Assembly: GCF_016864195.1 (NCBI RefSeq)
Contig: NZ_CP045202.1
Span: forward strand, 1,891,001-1,955,000
DNA: 64,000 nt
Source: Dechloromonas sp. TW-R-39-2
GTDB taxonomy: Bacteria > Pseudomonadota > Gammaproteobacteria > Burkholderiales > Rhodocyclaceae
Direction of reading: 5' to 3'
Shown here: positions 17,359-23,873 of the stretch, piece by piece
How positions within the stretch are numbered: the stretch's first letter is position 1
How the letters are laid out: the number at the start of each line of letters is the position of its first letter
Made by a program: the position numbers and the translations under genes
The notes under the pieces: model-generated
The model's input: the letters and a program-made list of their open reading frames with translations, nothing else
Databases searched by the model: none
What the model was told of the DNA's origin: nothing

Positions 17359-17706
17359 CCCGTCATGCCCGCCACGTTGCAAACACGTAACGGTTACGCC
17401 GTCCGGCGCTTCGATCACCAGCGAAGGCTGGAAGCCGTTGCGGTAGTCCTGCGCCTCAATGCGCATCGGCCAGCGCGGAAAATCGGTGTCGGCAAAATCC
17501 GGGTCCCAATTCGCCACCCCAATCATCCAGCTTCCGCTTTTGCCGGGGCAGTGCTGCCCAGTCACAACTACGCCCATGCCACTTTCCCTGTGCGCAACAA
17601 GGTATTCAATTGGCTCCCCGCTGGCACAGTTGTCGTAGTCGTCTTTCGTGTGCGCTATCTCGCCAAAGGTGTCGTCGCTATAGCCTTCAAATCGCAGTAT
17701 TGGCAT
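17353..17706 (-). CDS. Cassette E: hypothetical protein (117 aa)
   Basis: Begins MPILRFEGYSDDTFGEIAHT after GGAGA. Mixed alpha/beta composition, with two cysteines and GSWMIGVANWDPD in the middle. The TAA stop lies in the site 4 right core. I recognise no family. Confidence 0.75.
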   Translation of the reverse strand: MPILRFEGYSDDTFGEIAHTKDDYDNCASGEPIEYLVAHRESGMGVVVTGQHCPGKSGSWMIGVANWDPDFADTDFPRWPMRIEAQDYRNGFQPSLVIEAPDGVTVTCLQRGGHDGG

Positions 17707-17729
17707 TTCGTTTTCTCCGTTAAAAATCG

Positions 17730-17792
17730 GGCTAACCCGTCGCTCCAGGCGACACGCCGCAAGCGGCGTCCGCCTGATCTAGTGCGTTATGC
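17730..17792 (+). repeat. attC-like site 5
   Basis: GGCTAAC 17730-17736 complements the site 4 right core; GTTATGC 17786-17792. The long central stem is ACGCCGC-AA-GCGGCGT. It is read through as the C-terminal codons of cassette F. Confidence 0.85.
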
Positions 17793-18490
17793 GCCTTCAT
17801 CGCCAAGCGCATCAGTTCGTCCCTAAACTCAATCGGCGTGGCGTTCGCCTCTCTCTTGCCGAGGGTCGGCTTGTTCGCCTCTCTCTTGCCGAGGGTCGGC
17901 TTGTTTGCCTCTCTCTTGCCGAGGGTCGGCTTGTTTGCCGCCTTCCCCCGCTGGTCGTGAAACCCTATCTGGTGCGTGCCTTCTGGCCGCTCCCATCGCA
18001 ATTCAAAAGGCGGGTTCGTGCCGTGGTAGTACAGCCATGTCGCCTTGTTCGCTCTGTGGCCGTAGGCGCTTTGCCAAACCTCGCATACCCATCCGCCATC
18101 GATGGTGCGCTGCCATCCAGTCGCCGCCGGTCGCGCCAGGCCATGCGTCGCCCATGCCTTCGTCTTCGCCGGGTGTTCGAGCACCCCGCCAAACCGCCGC
18201 ACGCTTTTCAAGGCGGCGGCAAAGCATCCGCCGTCATTCCCTGGTCGGTTGTGCTCGCCGCCCCAACGGGCGTAGTTCACCACCGCCATTGCTCCCCACA
18301 GTTGGCACGGCGGGTGCGCTACCACTGGCAGCGGGCCATTGTAGCGCCGTGCGTCTCGGTGCTCCGGCCAGGCATCCACGTCGGGCAGGGCCGCATAGCA
18401 TCCGTCCGGCTGCACAAACAGCGCGGCCAGGCGCATAACATTGCGGTCAAGCGGACGTGCCGCCGTCGTCGCTTCGCTCCTAGTCGTCAC
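17732..18490 (-). CDS. Cassette F: large cassette protein, resembles a phage methyltransferase-like family
   Basis: 252 aa if it starts at GTG 18490, which follows a GGAGG supplied by attC site 6; ATG 18436 inside the site 6 core is the alternative. VVAHPPCQLWG near residue 60 resembles the catalytic PPC motif of cytosine methyltransferases, but no SAM motif is evident, so function is open. Near the end are three copies of ANKPTLGKRE. The last residues (HNALDQADAACGVSPGATG) are encoded by attC site 5. Confidence 0.7.
   Translation of the reverse strand: MTTRSEATTAARPLDRNVMRLAALFVQPDGCYAALPDVDAWPEHRDARRYNGPLPVVAHPPCQLWGAMAVVNYARWGGEHNRPGNDGGCFAAALKSVRRFGGVLEHPAKTKAWATHGLARPAATGWQRTIDGGWVCEVWQSAYGHRANKATWLYYHGTNPPFELRWERPEGTHQIGFHDQRGKAANKPTLGKREANKPTLGKREANKPTLGKREANATPIEFRDELMRLAMKAHNALDQADAACGVSPGATG
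17847..17937 (+). repeat. Three tandem 30-bp repeats in cassette F
   Basis: In-frame repeats that encode ANKPTLGKRE three times, nearly identical at DNA level. The copy number may vary by slippage. Confidence 0.85.
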
Positions 18491-18513
18491 TCCGCTTACC
18501 TCCAGCGTTATAC
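18433..18513 (+). repeat. attC-like site 6
   Basis: GCATAAC 18433-18439 complements the site 5 right core; GTTATAC 18507-18513. GGTCAAGCGGACG opens the left arm and CCGCTTACC the right arm. At 81 bp it is the longest of the set. Confidence 0.88.
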
Positions 18514-18774
18514 ATTCGGGTCAAAATTGCACCCGTACAGCACAACCGTTTGCCGCCCGGCTTCAGTGCCGTCCGCGTTCTCTTTAATCCCGCCATCGTC
18601 ATCGGCGGCAGGAATCCAGCGCGGCCCACTCACGCCAGAGATCGGCAGCATGGTGCAGCCGTCGCTTTCCCGTTGGTCATGGAACGACTCCTTGTCAATC
18701 ACAATGGGCTTCCGTCCGTGGCCTGACTCAATCAAGCCAGTCAGCATTTTGTGCAGCTTATTTACCGTCACCAT
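18508..18774 (-). CDS. Cassette G: hypothetical protein (88 aa)
   Basis: Begins MVTVNKLHKMLTGLIESGHG at 18774, because GGAGG at 18781-18785 is well placed for this ATG and not for the upstream one. IVIDKESFHDQRE and VVLYGCNFDPNV suggest an alpha/beta fold. The TAA stop is in the GTTATAC core of site 6. Not recognised. Confidence 0.75.
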   Translation of the reverse strand: MVTVNKLHKMLTGLIESGHGRKPIVIDKESFHDQRESDGCTMLPISGVSGPRWIPAADDDGGIKENADGTEAGRQTVVLYGCNFDPNV

Positions 18775-18786
18775 TTCAACCTCCAT

Positions 18787-18855
18787 GTATAACTGTGCCG
18801 TCAACTCGGACGGCTTCAAGCTTCGCTTTCGCCGCCCGTTACGGCGGCGTTATGC
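18787..18855 (+). repeat. attC-like site 7
   Basis: GTATAAC 18787-18793 complements the site 6 right core; GTTATGC 18849-18855. Confidence 0.85.
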
Positions 18856-19109
18856 ACCTTGCGCCAGTCGCGGAACTCCAGCGTCCAATCTGCCGATTCT
18901 TCAGGCTCGGACCATTCTGGGCGTTTGCTGCTGTGGTAGGTTTGGCGCCAGACGGCGACGGTTTCCCCGATCCAAAGCAGCGTCAGCTTCGTTTCGTTCC
19001 AGTAGCTTCCGGACTCTTCGCGACCAATGATTGTGTCTCCAACTTCAATGCCAAGCGCCCGGCATTGGTCGGCAACCTCGCCACTATCACTTTCAATCAG
19101 TTCAATCAT
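18816..19109 (-). CDS. Cassette H: phage-type hypothetical protein (97 aa)
   Basis: Begins MIELIESDSGEVADQCRALG after GGAG. TLLWIGETVAVWRQTYHS followed by WSEPEESADWTLEFRDWR has the look of small proteins found in many phage early regions. The last 12 residues are encoded in attC site 7. It is the rightmost cassette, next to the DGR module. Confidence 0.75.
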   Translation of the reverse strand: MIELIESDSGEVADQCRALGIEVGDTIIGREESGSYWNETKLTLLWIGETVAVWRQTYHSSKRPEWSEPEESADWTLEFRDWRKVHNAAVTGGESEA

Positions 19110-19122
19110 GGTTTCTCCTGTT

Positions 19123-19183
19123 GCATAACTGTGCCTTCAACGGCGACCGCCCGTACGGGCGTCGCGTTAAGGCGGCGGTCGAC
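19123..19183 (+). repeat. attC-like site 8 (right end of array, degenerate right core)
   Basis: GCATAAC 19123-19129 complements the site 7 right core and CTTCAACGGCGACCGCCC/GGGCGTCGCGTTAAGG form the inner arms. The expected GTT core reads GGTCGAC (19177-19183), so this end may no longer be active. Confidence 0.75.
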
Positions 19184-19213
19184 GCCAGCGGCACGACCAG
19201 ATTGAATATTCGC

Positions 19214-19588
19214 TCAGTCATGGTGGCCTTGGCCTCCATGAAGCGGGCGAGAAGTGGACTTTCGCCACCCATTTGCCTGCTTTCCGATGCTGGTGCTTTT
19301 TTCGATGGCTTGGGCGTAAGCGCTCGGTGGAATGAGCCGTTTGTCCATCGCCAGACGAATCAGAAGCTCAGCAACCTGCAGCCGCTCCAGCAATTCCATC
19401 AGGTGCGGCTCTTTGTTTTTCGCCACATTGGCGCGAAACACGAGTACCGTGATTTCGATGCACTCGATAGAGATTTTTTCTCCGATCGTGCGCTTGTAGT
19501 CACGGTTCATGTTCTTGACCATGTCAGCCGACAGGCCAAGAAGATCGTAAGCCGCTTTGTAGATCGCCAGGGTAGTGTGGGTGGCCAT
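19214..19588 (-). CDS. avd: Avd-like four-helix-bundle accessory protein of a diversity-generating retroelement
   Basis: 124 aa. LAIYKAAYDLLGLSADMVKN, YKRTIGEKISIECIEI, FRANVAKNKEPHLMELLERL and AEKL-type helices ending in IGKQANGWRKS follow the pattern of Avd proteins, which form a positively charged barrel that binds the DGR reverse transcriptase and template RNA. It lies directly downstream of a gene with a variable repeat, its usual place. No reverse transcriptase follows: attC site 8 starts 31 bp after its stop. Confidence 0.75.
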   Translation of the reverse strand: MATHTTLAIYKAAYDLLGLSADMVKNMNRDYKRTIGEKISIECIEITVLVFRANVAKNKEPHLMELLERLQVAELLIRLAMDKRLIPPSAYAQAIEKSTSIGKQANGWRKSTSRPLHGGQGHHD

Positions 19589-19605
19589 GCTGATAAATGA
19601 CTTAA

Positions 19606-20082
19606 TTACTCAATGATCAATCTGCGGACGGCACGAGCGCGGAGATCGTGGCTCTTGTGGACGCCGCTCTGGTCGCCGTTGTAGAAGCCCTGAGACCAAG
19701 CCCAGCCGGACTCATGGGCTTCGCACGACCAGTAGGCGTGGTCCTCGAATTGATCCTTGAGGTTGGCGTAGAGCAGGGCTTGTTCGCGGCGCGTGGGCAG
19801 GCCTGCAGAAGCATCAAGGCTGCCGCGCTGCGCCGCCCATGCCATGGCCTTATCCCAGCTAATGTCATCAGCCTGCCCTGGGAGAAGCACAAGGTGGTAA
19901 CTCGGCTCGCCGTCCTTGCCGATGATCAGCCCTGCGTAGTGCTCGCCTGGGCGTAGTTCGATGGTTGTTTCCGGGAAGTAAAACTCGACGGCCTTGCTGC
20001 CGGCCTGCGCCTCAAAAGTCGCGATCTTGGATGCCAGCGCATCGGCATCGGCCTTGATCGATTCAAGCGTGATGGGGGTCAT
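19606..20082 (-). CDS. DGR variable protein 1 (DUF1566/C-type-lectin-like)
   Basis: 158 aa from ATG 20082 after AGGA. The C-terminal third has the conserved frame YWSCEAHESGWAWSQG and ends LRARAVRRLIIE, as in C-type-lectin-fold target proteins of DGRs. The middle (YHLVLLPGQADDISWDKAMAWA) aligns with the other two paralogues. No signal peptide, so it acts in the cell. Its 96-bp variable repeat lies at 19618-19713. Confidence 0.8.
   Translation of the reverse strand: MTPITLESIKADADALASKIATFEAQAGSKAVEFYFPETTIELRPGEHYAGLIIGKDGEPSYHLVLLPGQADDISWDKAMAWAAQRGSLDASAGLPTRREQALLYANLKDQFEDHAYWSCEAHESGWAWSQGFYNGDQSGVHKSHDLRARAVRRLIIE
19618..19713 (-). repeat. DGR variable repeat VR1
   Basis: Starts GAGTCCGGCTGGGCTTGG and ends CTCCGCGCTCGTGCCGTC... 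as in VR2 and VR3. The eight variable codons here are GGC, TAC, AAC, GAC, AGC, GGC, AGC and CAC. The GC-rich 3' end resembles an initiation-of-mutagenic-homology site. Confidence 0.8.
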
Positions 20083-20109
20083 TGCTAAGTCCTTTGAATG
20101 ACTGAATGA

Positions 20110-20469
20110 TTAAATGGGCAATCTGCGGACGGCACGAGCGCGGAGCTCGTTGGTCTTGTGGCCGTAGCCCTGGGGGCCGCGGCGGAAGCCCTGAAACCAA
20201 GCCCAGCCGGACTCGGTGTGGTGCGTCTCGTTGCTCCAGTACCAGTCTTTCTTGAACTGATCGCGATGGTTTGCCCAGAGCATGGCTTGCTCGATCCGGT
20301 TGGGCAGATCGCCGCCGATGCTCTTGGCCCATTCGAGCTGCGCTTCGAAGGTGGCATCATCGTTGTCGCCAGGCAGCAGAATGACGTGCTGCAGGTTGCC
20401 GGCTGCGTCGCCTATCGCGCCGACGTAGATTTCGCCTTCGGCAAGTTGTGGGAGTGTGATTTGTTGCAT
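20110..20469 (-). CDS. DGR variable protein 2
   Basis: 119 aa from ATG 20469 after AAGGAG. The same fold as its neighbour: AGNLQHVILLPGDNDDATFEAQ, then YWSNETHHTESGWAWFQG and the LRARAVRRLPI end. It looks like the minimal form of the family, lacking N-terminal additions. The variable repeat is at 20119-20214. Confidence 0.8.
   Translation of the reverse strand: MQQITLPQLAEGEIYVGAIGDAAGNLQHVILLPGDNDDATFEAQLEWAKSIGGDLPNRIEQAMLWANHRDQFKKDWYWSNETHHTESGWAWFQGFRRGPQGYGHKTNELRARAVRRLPI
20119..20214 (-). repeat. DGR variable repeat VR2
   Basis: Same 96-bp length as VR1 with no gaps. The variable codons are GGC, CGC, CGC, CCC, GGC, TAC, ACC and AAC; all keep the third-position C. Confidence 0.8.
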
Positions 20470-20490
20470 GGTTTCTCCTTGGTTGGTTTT

Positions 20491-20772
20491 CTATCGACGA
20501 GACTCGGCAATCGCCGAATCAATCTGTGTCATCGGGATGTTTCCGAGTGCGTTCAAACGGAATGTGCCGGCTTTGACCAGCCTGCCGATCGTCGGCTTGC
20601 TCTTGCCGAGAATGCGTGCGGCTTCGGCCTGGGTAACCGACTCTGGTCGGGCGACGTGCTGGCGGGGAAGCATGGCGCGGGCTTTTGCGACGGCGGCGTC
20701 GGCAGCGGCGTTGATCATGGCGGTGAGTTCGGCTTGCGTCATGATGACGACGGCTTCGGTGGTGGCGATCAT
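20491..20772 (-). CDS. Helix-turn-helix protein (93 aa)
   Basis: GGAGG precedes ATG 20772. VTQAEAARILGKSKPTIGRLVKAG is a clear MerR/excisionase-like helix-turn-helix near residues 45-70. It could be an excisionase or an early regulator. Its start overlaps the previous stop by ATGA. Confidence 0.7.
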   Translation of the reverse strand: MIATTEAVVIMTQAELTAMINAAADAAVAKARAMLPRQHVARPESVTQAEAARILGKSKPTIGRLVKAGTFRLNALGNIPMTQIDSAIAESRR

Positions 20773-21299
20773 GCTGCCTCCTGGTGTTGGGTGCTGGCCC
20801 TTGGCTGTTTTCCCGCAGCCTGCAGACTCCTTTCGGGGGATGCAGTTGGGGCCAGCTTGATCTGGTCAAATGCGGCGCTGATCTGGATTGTCTTGACGAT
20901 GTCGGTGGCTTCGTCAATCGTCAGCCGCAGCGCCTGGCGCTTGCAGGATTCGATGTCGGCATAGACGGTGGCGATGTCTTCCTCGAAGATCGGCGCGGCC
21001 AGGTCGAGTTTGTTGGCGAGTCGGACCATGCCGTCGACCTCGGCTTCAATGCCGTGTCGGGCTTCGGCCAGTTGATGAAACTGGATGACGCCGCGCAGGG
21101 CTGCGACGACTTCGTACCAGCCGCCGCGGCCATCTTCATGGAAGACTGGCCGACCTTGAGCGCAGTCAATCACGCCATCGGCCTGCATGCGGTGCAGCAC
21201 GCGTTCGATCGGTGCAAAAACGGATTGAACCTTCCATGGCTGAGCGGCAAGTTTCAGGCCGTTTGCTACATGGAAACGTCGTTTGCAGCGTTTTCTCAT
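20769..21299 (-). CDS. Phage hypothetical protein (176 aa)
   Basis: A basic N-terminus (MRKRCKRRFHVANGLKLAAQ) resembles a short DNA-binding segment. The rest is helical, with LPIER-type and EEDIATVYADIESCKRQA stretches. ATGA overlaps couple it to both neighbours. Not recognised. Confidence 0.7.
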   Translation of the reverse strand: MRKRCKRRFHVANGLKLAAQPWKVQSVFAPIERVLHRMQADGVIDCAQGRPVFHEDGRGGWYEVVAALRGVIQFHQLAEARHGIEAEVDGMVRLANKLDLAAPIFEEDIATVYADIESCKRQALRLTIDEATDIVKTIQISAAFDQIKLAPTASPERSLQAAGKQPRASTQHQEAA

Positions 21300-21613
21300 T
21301 GTTTATTAACCTCATAGGTATAGCCGGTAGATGGCTTTCCATGCCGAATTACCGCGCCATTGCCAATCAGCGTGAGTAGCGTTTTTTGAATAGGGTCGAC
21401 GGACAGGTTGAGGTCAAAAGCAATGGTGCGAACGGTGTTGTTTCCCCGTTCAATTGACTTAAAAATATCCTTGACCAACTGCTCTCTTGGGCGCTGGCGA
21501 GCGGGGTTAATCGATGGCCAGCGGTTATTGATACGATCCATGCTGTAGGTAGTGACCGTGCCTGCGAAATAGGGCGGTGGAGAGCGGAACAGGATGGCTG
21601 CAGTCAGGCTCAT
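21296..21613 (-). CDS. Winged-helix DNA-binding protein (105 aa)
   Basis: Starts MSLTAAILFRSPPPYFAG at 21613 after GGAGA. The C-terminal half (TVRTIAFDLNLSVDPIQKTLLTLIGNGAVIRHG) is a winged helix. Probably an early regulator of the phage. Confidence 0.65.
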   Translation of the reverse strand: MSLTAAILFRSPPPYFAGTVTTYSMDRINNRWPSINPARQRPREQLVKDIFKSIERGNNTVRTIAFDLNLSVDPIQKTLLTLIGNGAVIRHGKPSTGYTYEVNKQ

Positions 21614-21876
21614 GCTTTTCTCCCGAACTTGCGAACCATCCACGGATGAATCCACATCGAAACAAGAATTCCGCAGGGGCCGCCCAGGCAGTAGGCGGCG
21701 ATTTCAAGACCTTCGGTTGGGCCTGGCATGGTTTTCAGCACGATGATGTTCGATGCGCTGATGCCAAAGCTGGTGATTGCTGCCATCAGCTTGTGGCCGC
21801 CATTGACATTGAGCGACTGAAGGCCGAGAAACAGAACCAGCATGAATGTGGCTGCGAAGAGGGCGAGGGCGGTCAT
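21610..21876 (-). CDS. Small inner-membrane protein (88 aa)
   Basis: Three hydrophobic stretches (residues 3-22, 32-47 and 58-76) separated by short loops, with a basic C-terminus (RKFGRKA), suggest inner-membrane insertion. It overlaps the next gene by ATGA. Function unknown; early-operon membrane proteins can mediate superinfection exclusion, but nothing here shows it. Confidence 0.65.
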   Translation of the reverse strand: MTALALFAATFMLVLFLGLQSLNVNGGHKLMAAITSFGISASNIIVLKTMPGPTEGLEIAAYCLGGPCGILVSMWIHPWMVRKFGRKA

Positions 21877-22625
21877 TGGTTGAATCCGATTGCGGCTTCG
21901 ATTTGCCGATACAGGTCGGCAATCGTGCTGTCGTTGATGAGGATGGATTCGCAGTCAAGCGGGGCAATGCCTTGTTCGCTGGCGTGCTTGGCCGTGCTTT
22001 GGTTAAGGCACTTGCTCTGGCGCGTGATGTGCACCAGATCGCCGCGCTGTCGAATCCATTCGGCTTCGTTGGGAAAACGAATGTCAGTGATGACGATGCC
22101 TTTGAGGCCAAGGTATTTGGCGTTGGCGGTCAGGTGGGCGATGCGCTGGTCGGCCAGGCGTAGCCAAAGGTCGTCGGCCACGTGCTGACGGCCCCATTCG
22201 GTGCCGAGCGTTTGCATCAACTGGCGGGGAGATTTGCCTAGCCAGTAGATCGGCTGCTCTTTCTTGCTGCGGTCGACCAACTCAACCTCGGCCATATCGA
22301 ACATGGCCATGATGCCCTTGCGGATCGGGTCGGCAAGCGCGAACGAGGCAAAGCCGTAGGCGGCGCACAGGTGCAGGGCTGCGGTGTCTTTGCCGGCGCC
22401 GGCAGGGCCAGTGAGGCCGATGATCTTGAGGCGGTGGGTATCGGCCGCCATCGGGGCAACCGGCGCTTTCACGTCTGCCCCGATGGTTTTTTGACCGGCG
22501 CGGTCCTCGACAGGTGTTGCGGGTGCTGCTTGGGAGGTTGTCGATACCGCGCTGCCGGGGTTATTGGCCCCACTCCCGGCTAGGGTCTCACGCTTAATAT
22601 TCGTTTCGGTGTTTGGGTAGGTCAT
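21873..22625 (-). CDS. Deoxynucleoside monophosphate kinase-like protein
   Basis: 250 aa. Walker A GPAGAGKD at residues 73-80, then FALADPIRKG and TDIRFPNEAEWIR, as in phage T4 gp1-type dNMP kinases, which supply dNTPs for phage DNA synthesis. A disordered tail of about 60 residues precedes the domain and is unusual. ATG 22625 overlaps the previous stop (ATGA). Confidence 0.75.
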   Translation of the reverse strand: MTYPNTETNIKRETLAGSGANNPGSAVSTTSQAAPATPVEDRAGQKTIGADVKAPVAPMAADTHRLKIIGLTGPAGAGKDTAALHLCAAYGFASFALADPIRKGIMAMFDMAEVELVDRSKKEQPIYWLGKSPRQLMQTLGTEWGRQHVADDLWLRLADQRIAHLTANAKYLGLKGIVITDIRFPNEAEWIRQRGDLVHITRQSKCLNQSTAKHASEQGIAPLDCESILINDSTIADLYRQIEAAIGFNQ

Positions 22626-22798
22626 TTCGGGAGTGCCAGCGTTAAGGTCGATGAAACAGAAATCAGGCCAACGGAAAAAATCGCGTCAAGGCAGTCGTCA
22701 ATCGACAGTTCAGGATTGGTCTGGATGAGGCTTTCAATGACAGCGCTCAGGGCGTCTTCGTTGCTGACGCGGATGCCGTAGAGGCCGGCTTCGTTCAT
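22622..22798 (-). CDS. Phage hypothetical protein (58 aa)
   Basis: Starts MNEAGLYGIRVSNEDALSAV at 22798, overlapping the stop of the 18-codon ORF before it. Short helical protein with no known family. Confidence 0.65.
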   Translation of the reverse strand: MNEAGLYGIRVSNEDALSAVIESLIQTNPELSIDDCLDAIFSVGLISVSSTLTLALPK

Positions 22799-22851
22799 GA
22801 AGACACCACAAGAACGATGAATGCGATCAAGAGGAGGGCTTCGTTGCTCAT
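22795..22851 (-). CDS. 18-residue membrane micropeptide
   Basis: MSNEALLLIAFIVLVVSS is one predicted membrane helix. ATG 22851 follows GGAG, overlaps the upstream stop (ATGA), and its own stop overlaps the next ATG (ATGA). The unbroken chain of coupled starts is the evidence for translation. Confidence 0.6.
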   Translation of the reverse strand: MSNEALLLIAFIVLVVSS

Positions 22852-23117
22852 GCCGCACTCCAGCGGTTTTGTTTTGCTGTGGCCCGGCGCAGTTGGCGCA
22901 CCTGGTTGCGAGACTCAACTACCGCAAGCGACAGCTGCTTGATGCTGTTGGCCATCGATGCGCGGGTTTTGCTGTCGGCAACATCGGCCAGTGATTCGCA
23001 CTTGCCCTGCAGGCTGATCTCAAGGCTGCGCAGTTGATACAGGGCCATCAGATAGCGGGTGCGCTGGCTTACTGCGGTCAACGCGTTCCGCAAGGTGTTT
23101 TCGATGACGGATTTCAT
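22848..23117 (-). CDS. Phage hypothetical protein (89 aa)
   Basis: Helical and basic: TAVSQRTRYLMALYQLRSLE then SIKQLSLAVVESRNQVRQLRR. It looks like a coiled coil. ATGA overlaps at both ends. Confidence 0.7.
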   Translation of the reverse strand: MKSVIENTLRNALTAVSQRTRYLMALYQLRSLEISLQGKCESLADVADSKTRASMANSIKQLSLAVVESRNQVRQLRRATAKQNRWSAA

Positions 23118-23230
23118 GCTGCGGCCCTCGATGCCATTTCATGGAGTTCGGCCAGCACAAACCGGCGGGCCAGATCGGTGTTGGTATAGGCGCTGTGCAG
23201 CACGCGCTGGAGTTCGTAGTCGATGTTCAT
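23114..23230 (-). CDS. 38-residue phage peptide
   Basis: Starts MNIDYELQRVLHSAYTNTDL after AGGAG at 23230 and is ATGA-linked to both neighbours. Soluble and helical. Not recognised. Confidence 0.6.
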   Translation of the reverse strand: MNIDYELQRVLHSAYTNTDLARRFVLAELHEMASRAAA

Positions 23231-23793
23231 GCTGGCTCCTTGGGTTCGAGCTTTTCAGTCATGCGCTGAGTGATTGACATAACGACCGGGTCTGACTTCT
23301 TGCTTTCGAACTTGGCCATTAGGTCGGCTTCGAAGCTTTCAGCAGAAACTTTGCGGCGGACAATTTCGTAAGCAATGTGGCCGGATAGGTCGCTGCGCGA
23401 CTGGTCGTTCCAGTAGTTCAGTTCCCATGCCAGTGATTTTTTATCGTCAGATTCAGTACGAATGGCAGTGGTCAGCCGATCGAGGCGATTGATGTGCAGT
23501 GCATTGCCGGCCACTTTGTCGAGAATGCTTTCATTCGGCAGCTTGGCGACCAGGGCATTTGATTCGCGGCGCGCCTTCGTGATGTCGCGCTCGTATTGTT
23601 CTTCGGCCGCTTTTTTCTTCTTCGCTTCAACGCTTGTTTTTGCGGCAATACCATCAATGATCTGTGCGCAGGTCAGCATGACGCCGCGGTCGGCAATGGT
23701 CAGCGTGCTGTCGTTGGCCAGATCGCGAATGATGGTTGCTGCGCGTTTGGATGATGCCGATCGGCCTTTGAGGAACTTAGCGGTCGAAAACAT
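23227..23793 (-). CDS. Phage hypothetical protein (188 aa), coiled-coil
   Basis: GAGGGG precedes ATG 23793. Residues 55-90 are a highly charged helix (EAKKKKAAEEQYERDITKAR). The rest is helical. No family recognised; its place ahead of coupled small genes suggests a role in early DNA metabolism, which is inference. Confidence 0.7.
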   Translation of the reverse strand: MFSTAKFLKGRSASSKRAATIIRDLANDSTLTIADRGVMLTCAQIIDGIAAKTSVEAKKKKAAEEQYERDITKARRESNALVAKLPNESILDKVAGNALHINRLDRLTTAIRTESDDKKSLAWELNYWNDQSRSDLSGHIAYEIVRRKVSAESFEADLMAKFESKKSDPVVMSITQRMTEKLEPKEPA

Positions 23794-23811
23794 AACCCCT
23801 CCTGAATTTGC

Positions 23812-23863
23812 TGCCGGCCCGCTTGTCTATCGGTGGGGCCGGCTAAACCGTGTTGCTCGGTTT
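23812..23863 (-). other. Hairpin pair between genes, possible weak terminator
   Basis: GCCGGCCC (23813-23820) pairs with GGGCCGGC (23836-23843), and AAACCG pairs with CGGTTT (23845-23863). There is no clear T run. Confidence 0.4.
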
Positions 23864-23873
23864 AATTGATGAA

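Larger units (their letters stand above)
15835..19183 (+). mobile_element. Integron-type gene-cassette array without integron integrase, inside the prophage
   Basis: Eight cassettes are separated by attC-like sites of about 60-80 bp, each with an outer RYYYAAC-like and GTTRRRY-like pair and an inner imperfect palindrome. Seven right-hand junctions keep the GTT core; the last is degenerate. The left core of every site is the exact complement of the right core one cassette earlier (GTTCGGC/GCCGAAC, GTTAGCC/GGCTAAC, GTTATAC/GTATAAC), as expected for excised and reinserted cassettes. The extra C in the left inner arm (GTCAAGCGG against GGTAAGCGG) sets attC polarity to plus, whereas all nine ORFs are on the minus strand. 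Confidence 0.85.

Noticed and set aside
17789..19030. 413-aa plus-strand ORF across the cassettes
   Set aside because: It crosses three attC sites and opposes well-formed minus ORFs that have ribosome sites; its translation is low-complexity Arg/Ser/Pro.
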